Positions 1-8,276 of a stretch of DNA of 64,000 nucleotides are shown one piece after another; the first letter of the stretch is position 1; the number at the start of each line of letters is the position of its first letter. Source of the stretch: Hsuehochloa calcarea (lineage: Eukaryota; Streptophyta; Magnoliopsida; Poales; Poaceae); contig CM070596.1 of assembly GCA_036346395.1 (NCBI GenBank), positions 2,170,001 through 2,234,000 of the forward strand, read 5' to 3'. A program made the translations under genes and the position numbers. Below the pieces are notes generated by a model. That model made no database searches. It was not told the origin of the DNA and saw only the letters and a program-made list of their open reading frames with translations.

Positions 1-445
1 TGCCTCCTCCGACTCTGACTCCGCCGCCCACCCCTACGACGACCCCATCCTCCCCTTCGCCTCCTTCTCCCTCTCCTTCTGCACACCGACTGCCTCGGCC
101 ACCACCACCACCACCCTCACCACCACCCACCTCCCCTCCCCACCCAAATCTCCACCCTCGTCGTCTACCTCCACCCCTCCGCCTCTGCAGTGGCCTCCCC
201 CTCCTCCCTCTTCTCCCAATTCCCTGCCTCCACGCCGCACCTCTCCCGCTCCTTCCTCTCCGGTGCCCCTACTAACACGGGTTGCCGACGCATGCTCGTC
301 TGGTTCCGCATCGACCTTCGCCTCCATGACCACGAGCCCCTCCACGCTGCCGCCGGGGCGCCCTCCCCCCTCCTCCCCATTTCGTCTTCGACCCCCACGA
401 CTTCGGCAGTCCCCCCGGCTTTGACCGTACCGAACTTAATATAAA
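1..445 (+). pseudogene. Photolyase / blue-light receptor 5' fragment (PHR2 or CRY-DASH type)
   Basis: From about 190 the plus strand reads a proline/serine-rich leader and then WFRIDLRLHDHEPLHAAAG (about 300-357). This is the opening of the photolyase N-terminal alpha/beta domain, normally WFR-N/A/S-DLRLHDHEPL. A frame change near 375-385 is needed to continue into FVFDPHDFGSPPGFDRTE (about 382-440), the next conserved block. The match ends abruptly at about 441, where H+-ATPase sequence starts some ten bases later. Intact family members repair UV photoproducts or sense blue light through FAD; the FAD-binding domain is absent here. The fragment therefore cannot be functional. The left part may extend beyond the window. 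I cannot separate PHR2 from CRY-DASH with confidence. Confidence 0.72.
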
Positions 446-450
446 TTATG

Positions 451-880
451 CTGGTGAGTCGCTGCCGGTGACCAAGATGCCCGGTGATAGCGTCTACTCA
501 GGGTCCACGTGCAAGCAGGGCGAGATCGAGGCCATTGTGATCGCCACCAGCGTGCACACCTTCTTCGGCAAGGCGGCGCACCTCGTCGACACCACCAACC
601 AGGCCGACCACTTCCAAAAGGTGCTAAAGGCCATCGGCAACTTCTGCATCGCTGCCATCGTCGTTGGCATGGTCATTGATATCATCATCATGTACTTCGT
701 CCAGTACTACCGCTACCTCGACGGCATTGACAACCTCCTCGTGCTACTCATCGGCGACATCCCCATGGCCATGCCCACCGTGTTGTCCGTCACCTTGGCC
801 ATCGGCTCTCGAAGCAGGGCGCCATCACCAAGCGCATGATGGCCGTCGAGGAGATGGCTAGCATGGACTGCACCGTCGAA
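451..880 (+). pseudogene. Plasma-membrane H+-ATPase (P3A P-type) internal fragment
   Basis: The plus frame reads GESLPVTK, GSTCKQGEIEAIVIATSVHTFFGKAAHLVD, HFQKVLKAIGNFCI and DGIDNLLVLLIGDIPMAMPTVLSVTLAIGS. These are the end of the actuator domain and the M3-M4 region, including the PxAMP-type ion-binding helix. After IGS (about 810) a small deletion shifts the frame; KQGAITKRMMAVEEMASMDC follows in the next frame up to about 880. The phosphorylation site DKTGT, which should come a few residues later, is missing. Intact enzymes pump protons out of plant cells. Only about 145 of roughly 950 residues are present, with no start and no stop, so this is a captured or duplicated fragment joined directly to the photolyase piece. 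Confidence 0.88.
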
Positions 881-1140
881 CTATGGTAGATTCAGGGAGG
901 AAGACGACATCCTCGACGCATCAGCTGCGGAGAAAGGAGAGGGAGGTGAGTGCGAGGACGAGGGTGCTGAGACGATGCGTGTAAGCATGATGGCGCGGGT
1001 CAGGGCTTCACCTGAGATGGCGAACTTGGAGGCAGAGGCGGCTGGCGTGAGCAACAAGAGGAGCCGTGAGGAGGAGGACGGACACGAGGTCATTGGAGGA
1101 AGGGGCAAAAGCGTCCTTTCACATGTGGGCCAGGTCATTA
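881..1140 (+). other. Unidentified coding-like stretch, acidic
   Basis: The plus strand has an open, GC-rich, charged frame rich in Glu, Asp and Ala (for example KRSREEEDGHEVIGG near 1060-1100). It starts where H+-ATPase similarity stops and ends where the sequence turns AT-rich at about 1140. It has no recognised domain and no start codon. It may be a further captured exon in the fragment series. An unrelated minus-strand frame across the same bases is probably a shadow. Confidence 0.3.
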
Positions 1141-2020
1141 AACCGAAAATATAAATTTAATATTTGAAAAGTGCAAATTAACGAAGAGCAAATATAACTT
1201 GTGGCAAATAATCTATTACACAAAACTTAATAGCATGTTACAAGCGGCAAAATAAAAATGTGGCATTTTGACAATTATCCCTTTTGAAACAGATGGCGGG
1301 AGCTCTGCCAGTTTACTTTCGTTATTGCAACCACCTCGAATCCTACCAGTACCAGGTAAAGGGTCGCATGTTTGGGCGCAGGCCAGGGCAGCCACGTCGC
1401 GATTTTTCTCTGGGCTGTGGGATTTTCCACGCCTTTTGTTCGCGATCGTCCGATCGTTCGGTCGTTTCGTTTGCCTGGGAGTCCTTCGTCTCGTCGATGT
1501 TATTCGATGATTTTCCTTCATTCTCGGCCCTTCGATTCGTCCAGGTGGTGCACTCCCACGCGCTGTCTTGTCTAGACCACGTGGTCGTTCTTCCTCGTCT
1601 GTTGTGTGTGTGTTGTGCCTTGGGTGCACGTCCTGCCCCTCGTTCTCTTTTTCTTCCCTACCGCGCCTTCTTCTTGCACCTCCTACTTCTCGCTGCGTCT
1701 CCTTTTCTTCCCTTTCGTCGCCTGTTCGCCTCGCCTGCCCCCTTCGTTCCCGTCGCCTATTGTTCGTCTTTTCTTGCTCTCCTCCTCCGTCGTTTGCCTC
1801 CTCTCTTCTTCTTCATTTATTTTCTTCTCTTCGTATCGTGTTTCTGCCTCCTCTGTTCTTCTTCGTTTCTTTTCCTCGTAGCTTGTTTCTTGTTCTTACA
1901 TCTTGCTCTTGCGATTTCCCTCTTTATCTACTCCTTTCTCCCCGCCGATTTGCTTGGTTTATCTTCCCCTACGTTCTTGCGGAGAGCAGAACCTTCTTGT
2001 TCTCACACTTTCCCTATTTT
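1141..2020. other. No supported gene; exon-like island and pyrimidine-rich tract
   Basis: AT-rich sequence to about 1270 is followed by an acceptor-like ttttgaaacag, a short open stretch (about 1284-1358) and a donor-like caggtaaag. This could be one captured exon, but its product is not recognised. From about 1600 to 2020 the plus strand is strongly C/T-rich. Long open frames there encode only Ser/Phe/Leu/Pro strings and are judged to be composition artefacts. Confidence 0.4.
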
Positions 2021-2607
2021 TCTGTTTTTCTCCCAGCCGTCTTGCATCCTCCACCCTGGTGCTCGTGGCAGGGGCCGCCTACCTCCTCATCTCCCACAGG
2101 TTCCACCGCGTCCTCGACATCGCCGCCACCGACCTCGCCTTCTCCTCCTCGTCCTCCTCCGACCACCTCCCGCCTCTCCCCGACCCCTCCTCCTCCAACA
2201 GCAAAGCCACTTCGTTGTTCCAGGTCCAGCTCTTCTGGCACTGCTACAACCGCATCTACCTCCCTGACCGAAATCGCTTCGCGCTCGGCCACATGGCCGA
2301 CGACGCCTGGGCGCTCAGTCTCACCTCCTGGGAGGACGCCGCTGCCTTCTCTGGGGACCCATGGGAGCTCGACGCCGCCTCCACCGACAAGTGTCTCCCT
2401 CGCCGCCTTTGTTAGAAAAAATAGGGACAAAAGAAGATATAAATTTTTACATGAAAAACTTTGCGGGAAAAAACTATGGGCGTCAACCGGCGATGATCAC
2501 TTCCCGCCGTGCAGCCTCGCCGTGAGCTCCTCCGTCACCGTCATCGACACGCTCAGGGCCGCACACAAGGAGTACGTGCCGCAGCTGGTAAGGATGCACC
2601 ATGGGGA
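2021..2607 (+). pseudogene. Hydroxyproline O-galactosyltransferase (GALT, GT31) exon 1, upstream half
   Basis: The frame reads a signal-anchor-like segment (STLVLVAGAAYLLI), a Ser/Pro stem, and then DDAWALSLTSWEDAAAF with ELDAAS, as in the stem of plant GALT proteins. An AT-rich insert of roughly 80 bp (about 2405-2487) has no counterpart in the family as I know it. Beyond it CSLAVSSSVTVIDTLRAAHKEYVPQL continues the galectin-like domain, where LPCGLxxGSSVTVVGTPRAAHKEYVPQL is typical. The frame is then cut at MHHGD by a Copia insertion, whose target duplication is the GGGGA at 2603-2607. The rest of the exon resumes at 17252. Intact GALT adds galactose to hydroxyproline of arabinogalactan proteins in the Golgi. 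The galactosyltransferase domain is not in the window. Confidence 0.75.
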
Positions 2608-2973
2608 TGTTGATTAATCCTTTGATTGCATTTTTTATGTTTGCATTTTCCATTTTCTGTTTTTGATTAGCATTGACCGTTTTCTTGCTTTGCTTGATTA
2701 GCATTGGTTGTTACTTGCTTTGTTTGATGAGCATTGAAGCATGACGTTTCAGATCAATGAAACGTGCATGTACAGGTTGAGTCTAGTAGGTATGTTCGGA
2801 TGTAGTGCTCTCGTATAGAATAAAAGGAGAAGGAAAACAGTGAAATGTGTGTGCAGTTTTGCAGCACCAAAACAATCAGTCTCTCGCATTCTTTGCGTTC
2901 CAGAGTGCGTGTGTGTGTTTGAGTCCAGGCGTTCGAGCGTTCACGTGCGTAGACATCGGTGAGTGGGCTAACA
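2608..2973 (+). repeat. 5' LTR of the GALT-interrupting Copia element
   Basis: It runs from TGTTGATTAATCC to GTGGGCTAACA and closely matches 16882-17251. The ends are TGT...ACA. It is 4 bp shorter than its partner at the left edge (tgttgatt against tgtttgttgatt). Confidence 0.92.
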
Positions 2974-2975
2974 AT

Positions 2976-2987
2976 TGGTATCAGAGC
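2976..2987 (+). promoter_or_regulatory. Primer-binding site (initiator Met-tRNA)
   Basis: tggtatcagagc lies 3 bases after the LTR end. It is the standard plant Copia/Gypsy minus-strand primer site, complementary to the 3' end of tRNA-iMet. Confidence 0.92.
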
Positions 2988-3009
2988 CGAGTAGCTTTGA
3001 TCATTGGTG

Positions 3010-3995
3010 ATGGCGCGCAACGGTTCACGTTCTCCTACCAGGTCGTCTCCGGTGCAAGGCGACGACAGCACTACTCGCACGATCAATCTCGGCGGCAATG
3101 GCGATCGCGAGATTGGATCCGGCAGTAATGGCGGCAGGTGCGTGTGGTCCAGCGGGTGGTAAGGGAGACGACAGGATTGATGGTCCACCCAACGCTGACG
3201 CGGACAAACTACATCGACTGGGCCCTTGTGATGAGGGTGAATCTGCAGGCACAAGGCCTGTGGGAGGCGATCGAACCTGGCAACACCGACTACCGTGACG
3301 ACAGACTAGCGTTGTCCGCCATCCTCCGTACGGTGTCGCCGGAAATGCTATCCACGCTGGCGGTAAAGGACACGGCCAAGCAGGCGTGGGACGCCGTGAA
3401 GACGATGAGGATGGGCGTCGAGCGCGTCCGTGAGGCAAATTCACAGAAGCTTCGCAAGGAGTTCGAGGATATCAAATTCGAGGATGGGGAGTCGGTGGAC
3501 GACTTCTCCATGAGGATCACGGGACTCGTCAACAATCTCCGGATCCTAGGTGACACGTTGGAAGAAGAAAAGGTAGTTAAGAAATTCCATCGTGTTGTGC
3601 CATCTAGGTATGCACAGGTGGCAATCTCGATCGAGACACTACTTGACTTGAGCACGTTGTCGATCGAAGAGCTCACCGGTCGGCTTCGATCAGTAGAGCA
3701 ACGTTATGCGCGCGATGACTCGGGCGACTCCGGTGGGCGTCTGCTCTTCACTGAAGAGGAGTGGCTTGCACGCGCCAAGAAGAAGGAGCAAGGCGATAGC
3801 TCCTCCGGCGGTGATAACCGTTATCGCGGCAAGACACGTGGCCCTGGGCGCGGCAAAAGCGGGCATGATGGCAAGGACGGTGGCTCGTCCAGTATGCGTC
3901 GTGACATGTCGCAGGTTCAGTGCTACAACTGCGATAAGTACGGGTATTACTCCAGGGACTGCCGCAAGCCTAAGCGCGCCGATAGGGGTAGATAA
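3010..3995 (+). pseudogene. Copia gag (UBN2-type) with altered zinc knuckle
   Basis: A likely start at 3010 (MARNGSRSPTRS) goes out of frame near 3130-3180. The long gag frame then reads LTRTNYIDWALVMRVNLQAQGLW, the UBN2 capsid signature, followed by AWDAVKTMRMG and a basic linker. The nucleocapsid motif is CYNCDKYGYYSRDC: the zinc-binding His of CX2CX4HX4C is Tyr here. The frame then runs into the hAT insertion at 3983 and stops at 3993-3995. Before that insertion the frame continued into pol at 15541. Intact gag would assemble the cytoplasmic particle around the element's RNA. Confidence 0.88.
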
Positions 3996-4140
3996 CGAAC
4001 CGGCTCGGCTCGGCTCGTTAAGGCTCGTTAAGAAAACGAGCTCGGCTCGGCTCAGCTTGTTAAGCTAACGAGCAAAATACCCGGTTCGGCTCGGCTCGTT
4101 AAAAACTCGAACTCGACTCGTTAGGCTCGTTATCAATAAA
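3990..4140 (+). repeat. hAT left subterminal repeat block
   Basis: Repeats of cggctcggctcgttaag and gaactcgactcgttagg occur in direct and inverted orientation. A counterpart lies at 15390-15520. Such blocks are typical transposase-binding regions of hAT elements. Confidence 0.7.
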
Positions 4141-4173
4141 AATCCATGTAGTCCATTGAAAGATCTAGACCCG

Positions 4174-5095
4174 CCATTATGAGTTAATGGATTGTTTTGG
4201 TGATTAATGACAAATCCAAATATGAGACTAACTCTTTTATCAAGTATTATCTTTGTGTAGTCTCATTTGGATATAAAGGTGAAACACAACGAGGTATGCA
4301 ATCGACATCTCAATTTATATAATGTTGCATTTCTCGGATCCAAAATATAGGATTGAACTCAACCTTAAGTTAAACTTGAATATGTGCATATGACCTCATT
4401 ACACATTTGTGTATGCACACATTTAGGGGGAGTTTTATCCTATACTTTGTGGTTTCATTAGTATTGATCCATATTCCATTTTCCACATATACTAAGGATC
4501 TTTACGTTGAAACAAAACCTTTGAGTATACAAAACTTGTGTAGTTCGTATATAGTCATGTTATGAGTATATAGAACTTGTGTAGTTCTTGTATACTCATG
4601 TTAGAGTATATATAACTTGTGTAGTTTATATATACTCAATTGTTCTCTCATTTATCATCATTAAATTTATGAGAATTTAAGTGGTTATCATCAATTACCA
4701 AATAGGGAAAGATTGAGGTATCTTGTCCCACCATTATGAGTTAATGGTATGATGTGGTAATTAATGATGATCACATTGTGGAACTAACTTTTTCCATGAG
4801 TTGGATATATAGGTTATGTTCCAGGGTGATGAAGACTCGGGATGATCATGAGTTGATCATCAAGTCAAGAGCTTGGTGTATATGATGCATCATGAGTTGA
4901 TGCTTATCAAGAAGAAATGATCATGAGTTGATCATCAAGACAAGAGAAGACCAATCATCATGTGTTGATGGAGGTCAAGTGAAGGAATGCATCATGCGTT
5001 GATGCATGTGAAGAATCGGGATGAAGAAATCATCATATGTTGATGATGATCAAGACAATATCCCGAAGTGAAGAAATCATCATGAGTTGATGATT
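4174..5095 (+). repeat. Array of short hairpins with common TGAGT-type loop and variable paired arms
   Basis: Nine arm-loop-arm units were read directly. They lie at 4174-4190 (CCATTA/TAATGG), 4730-4748 (ACCATTA/TAATGGT), 4841-4861 (GATGATCA/TGATCATC), 4887-4903 (GCATCA/TGATGC), 4918-4934 (TGATCA/TGATCA), 4956-4970 (CATCA/TGATG), 4988-5006 (TGCATCA/TGATGCA), 5029-5047 (ATCATCA/TGATGAT) and 5075-5095 (AATCATCA/TGATGATT). The loop is TGAGT, TGTGT, TGCGT or TATGT. Arms differ between units yet remain complementary within each. The array recurs in the 3' LTR and, inverted, in the solo LTR at 25080-25380. Confidence 0.85.
4564..4637 (+). repeat. Two longer hairpins sharing loop TTGTGTA
   Basis: 4564-4597 pairs GAGTATATAGAAC with GTTCTTGTATACTC, and 4604-4637 pairs GAGTATATATAAC with GTTTATATATACTC. 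The loop ttgtgta is the same in both, and a decayed third copy lies at 4532-4558. The minus-strand solo LTR carries three matching units at about 25573-25688. Confidence 0.8.
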
Positions 5096-5344
5096 GTCAA
5101 AGTCAAGGACCCGAACTTGAAGTGTTGATGTGCGTCATCAAGCTTCAAGAAGATGCAAGGCAAAGGTATGACTAGCTAGGGCTAAGGATGTGTTCCTAGT
5201 CTTTTACCGGTCTCGGTGTTTGGTTGATAGACTGGATTGCTAGTATAGGTTTGCCGTACTATTAAGAGGGATCTTGACTAGTAGGTTGAGTTAGTCATGT
5301 GTTGATAGCTCATTATATTTGCTCTAGCTCATCTATGCATGGAG

Positions 5345-5560
5345 CTATTATTTGCGAATGTGTTTTGCAAATAGCCGATGCTCATGCATTCAACCCTTGT
5401 AGCATGTGACTTAAGTTTGCAAATGCGTTTTGCAAATGGTGAAAGTCCATGTACCTTTTTCCTTGTGGTATGATTCCAAAAGTTGGCAAATGCGTTTTGC
5501 AACTTGTTGGGAATCTTGCTTGTGACCTTTGTTGGCATGGCTTGTCAATTTGCAAATGTG
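5345..5560 (+). repeat. TTTGCAAATG(C/T)GTTTTGCAAA repeat array
   Basis: Four spaced units (near 5350, 5417, 5484 and 5550) show ATTTGC-AATGNGTTTT-GCAAAT. They are imperfect inverted repeats around a shared core, separated by about 65 bp. The solo LTR on the other strand has at least six (24510-24860). Confidence 0.75.
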
Positions 5561-5599
5561 TTTTGAAATTGAAGTTGTTGTAAAAGCCAATTCTGATTT

Positions 5600-6030
5600 C
5601 TGTCAGGAAAATCGGAAGTTCCGGGCTCTTACCGGCGGAAGTTCCGCACCCCGGACGGTCCGATTTTCCGCGGCCTGATTTTTCCAGAGAGCGGTCGGTT
5701 TAGGGACTTAGCCGATTTTCCAAGTGCGGAAGTTCCGGCGTGTTAATAGCGGAACTTCCGATTAATCGGATGCTCCGAAATCCGGCGGTTGGTTTTTTCC
5801 AGAGAAGCACCATTTTGGGGACTTAGCCAAAATTCAATGTGCGGTAGTTCCGCTATGTGTTGAGCGGAACTTCCGAAGAATCGGAACTTCCGATATTTAG
5901 TTGGCGGTAGTTCAAGACTAAAAATCAAGCGGCTAGTTTCTCGTCGACATAGCCGTTGCGGTGCCTTTTCTCTCTCTGCGGTAGTTAGGCCTTTGTGCGG
6001 CGGAACTTCCGATTTCCACGATTTTTAGGG
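5600..6030 (+). repeat. Cluster of CGGAAGTTCCG / GCGGAACTTCCG palindromes
   Basis: At least a dozen near-palindromic 10-12-mers of the form CGGAA-NTTCCG or GCGGTAGTTCCGC occur in 430 bp. The same words appear in the element's interior at 9300-9480 and 9890-9960. In the related solo LTR at 23.1-26.0 kb the equivalent zone has GCGGTACTACCGC and GGTCAGACCGG instead. Confidence 0.8.
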
Positions 6031-6059
6031 TTTGTCTCCAACGGCTAGTTTTTGTGTGT

Positions 6060-6074
6060 GGGCTATATATAGCC
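6060..6074 (+). promoter_or_regulatory. Candidate LTR TATA box
   Basis: gggctatatatagcc lies in the 3' half of the LTR, past the palindrome cluster. The same text occurs in the 3' LTR at about 14070 and, inverted, in the solo LTR at about 23915. Position and conservation fit an LTR core promoter; the transcription start was not determined. Confidence 0.55.
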
Positions 6075-6844
6075 ACCTTGGCGGTTGGGGAGGTTCTTTG
6101 AAGTTGCTAAGAACTATTGTGAACTCTTTGTGAGCCTCTTGAGCTAAGAGCAAACCTCTATTCTCTTTTGTGCATGTGTTGCACTTGGTGAGATTAGAGA
6201 GTAAACCCTAAGTGCATGTGTTGCCTTAGGTAGTGGATTGTGTATCCACGTGGCGTTGACACTTGATTAGTTCAAGTGAAAGTTTGGATTTGTTACTCTT
6301 GGTGTTTGCCGACACCTAGGCGGCGTGGGGCGTCGTGCTCGGTGACCTTCTCAAGAAGCTTGTGAGAAGGCCGGCGGTTGTGAGTGGTTTGGTGCTCGCC
6401 ATCTCGGAGTGGAGGAAGAGCAACCATAGTTGAGCGAGGTGTTGGTTCGGTTTGGAACCGGTCCAAGTGTTGGACTTACCTCGGAGGTGTGTGCTCATTT
6501 GAGGAGCCGGTCCAACGTGGGTTGGGCTTACCTCAACGTGGATTAGGGGAGACCGGCAAGTCTCCGAACACCACGGTAAAACATAATCGTGTCATCTTGT
6601 GTTTACTTGTGCTTTACTTTGAGCTATTTACATTCTTGCTTTAATTGCTTATATATCTTGTATGATTGCTCATATTGTATTGTGTTCATATTGTCGGTGC
6701 ACTTAGTTGAGCCTAGTTGTTTTAGGTTTTAATTGTGCAAAACCAATTCGATATTAGCTTCCGCATTTATATATTGGTTTAGCGCGATAGATTTTTAAAA
6801 CCGCCTATTCACCCCCCTCTAGTCGGCCACCTCGATCTTACAAG

Positions 6845-6856
6845 TGGTATCAGAGC
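6845..6856 (+). promoter_or_regulatory. Primer-binding site (initiator Met-tRNA)
   Basis: tggtatcagagc lies 2 bases after the end of the 5' LTR. Confidence 0.92.
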
Positions 6857-6899
6857 TTGGTCTCTCATTTATTAGACTTAACCGTCTAGAGAGTAAAGG

Positions 6900-7799
6900 A
6901 TGGCAACTAGAGATTTAGTGCACCTAGGTGAAGCACCTCTATTTGATGGCACAAATTATGCTCATTGGAAAATCCGCATGTCTTGTTATTTTAGGGCCAT
7001 GAGTCCAAAAATATGGCGGATTGTAGATGTTGGTTTTTCTCCTCCATTGGATCATCTTGCTCCAACAATTGAGGAAGAGAAAAGCTTACATCTCAACGCT
7101 CAAGCAATTAACGGTTTATTTAGTGCTTTGAGTGTAGAGATGTTTGATGAAGTGTGCAATCTTGAGAGCGCTCATGCTATGTGGACACATTTTCAAGATA
7201 AATATGAAATGTCCACACCTACTAGTGATGATTGCACAGAGTGGACATCGGAAGAAGAATGTTCAACTTCTAGCTCCGATAATGATGAGTCCACAACTCC
7301 CTCCACATCAACTCAATGCTTCATGGCTAAAGGTAATGATGAGGTAAACAAAAATGAAGAACCCACCTATGATGAGTTGATGGAAATGTTAGAAGACTTA
7401 AATGAATATCTTGGCAAGGAGAAGTCAAAATTCAAAGTCTTGAAGAAAGAATTTCTTTCTCTCAAGGATTCTTATGAAGAGCTAAAAGAAGCTCATGAGA
7501 CTCTCCTTCTCAAGGATCTTAATGAGTCCAAGGTGGATATAGGCATTACATGCAAATTATTAGATGATATGCCATGCATAGTTCCTACCTCATGCATTTC
7601 ATCTAAGATTAGTGTATCCACCTCATGTGAGGATTTAATTGATATGCCTTGTTGCTCCAAAATAGATGCTCCTATTTCCTCGATATCTTGCAAGACTAAC
7701 ATTGTAGAGGAAAACAAAGAGCTCAAGGCCCAAGTCAACAAATTAAAGAATGACTTGGAAAGAGGCCTAAAAGGAAGGCCACTCTTGACGATATATTGA
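6900..7799 (+). CDS. Gag polyprotein, capsid part (Copia type)
   Basis: The start at 6900 lies 57 bp after the LTR, in a good context (aaagg atggca). Residues 8-60 read LGEAPLFDGTNYAHWKIRMSCYF with W-KIW, the DUF4219/UBN2-like capsid signature. An acidic Ser/Thr-rich stretch and a Lys/Glu-rich coiled-coil region (about 145-190) follow. The frame stops at 7797, but +1 continues as DDILSKQRRLQDKSGIGF, so a frameshift near 7790 has cut the protein before its zinc knuckle. The product would coat element RNA in cytoplasmic particles. No pol follows. Confidence 0.85.
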   Translation: MATRDLVHLGEAPLFDGTNYAHWKIRMSCYFRAMSPKIWRIVDVGFSPPLDHLAPTIEEEKSLHLNAQAINGLFSALSVEMFDEVCNLESAHAMWTHFQDKYEMSTPTSDDCTEWTSEEECSTSSSDNDESTTPSTSTQCFMAKGNDEVNKNEEPTYDELMEMLEDLNEYLGKEKSKFKVLKKEFLSLKDSYEELKEAHETLLLKDLNESKVDIGITCKLLDDMPCIVPTSCISSKISVSTSCEDLIDMPCCSKIDAPISSISCKTNIVEENKELKAQVNKLKNDLERGLKGRPLLTIY

Positions 7800-8276
7800 G
7801 CAAGCAAAGACGCTTGCAAGATAAGAGTGGAATCGGCTTCACTCCTAAGAAAAGGGAGAATAGCAAGACAAGGCACAATGCAAGACACACGAAGAATGTC
7901 AAGTGCCATGGATGCAATGGAAAGGGCCACTTCGCCTCCGTGTGCCCAAACAAAGTGAATGACAAGAAATTGTCATCAAAGAAGAGGCAAACCGCAAGGA
8001 GCAAGTAAAGAAGGTAAAAGACGAATACAAATTTGGACTTGCTACAATCAGGAAAAGGGACATATGAGTAAGGATTGTCCCAAAGGTATCACTCCTAAGC
8101 CCATTATTTATAATGATCAATATTTGCTTAGGAAGGATATTTATGGCAATGTGTTTGCTAGAATAGTTAGTACACATAAAACTAATGCTAGGGCCATTTG
8201 GGTGCCCAAATCCATTGTGACTAACATTCGTGGACCCAACCTAGTTTTGGGTACCAAAATGCGCTTAAATGCTTAA
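7780..8276 (+). pseudogene. Gag C-terminal part with two zinc knuckles, frameshifted
   Basis: After the frameshift the gag reads KCHGCNGKGHFASVCPNK, an intact CX2CX4HX4C knuckle, near 7900-7950. A further frame change near 8000 leads to WTCYNQEKGHMSKDCPK. In this second knuckle one Cys codon has been lost, leaving only CYNQEKGH. It ends RAIWVPKSIVTNIRGPNLVLGTKM, the gag tail seen in this class of gag-only elements, and stops at 8274-8276. Confidence 0.8.

Larger units (their letters stand above)
4157..6842 (+). repeat. 5' LTR of the gag-only retrotransposon
   Basis: It is 2686 bp. It contains three kinds of hairpin array (4174-5095, 4564-4637, 5345-5560) and a cluster of CGGAAGTTCCG-type palindromes (5600-6030). 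A promoter-like gggctatatatagcc lies at 6060-6074. Downstream, gtgaactctttgtgagcc and an apparent R/U5 region run to ctcgatcttaca. Confidence 0.93.

Noticed and set aside
451..880. H+-ATPase as a functional gene
   Set aside because: Only about 145 internal codons are present, with a frameshift, no start, no stop and no phosphorylation site.
1284..2617. Long plus-strand open frames across the C/T-rich tract
   Set aside because: They encode Ser/Phe/Leu/Pro strings set by composition and run through GALT in different frames. Only the GALT-matching parts are kept.
3990..4140. GCTCGGCTCG repeats as a satellite
   Set aside because: They lie only inside the paired hAT ends and are explained as subterminal repeats.
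4835..5110. Possible CRISPR-like array of repeats and spacers
   Set aside because: The units are variable hairpins in a plant LTR, with irregular spacing and no constant repeat of CRISPR length.
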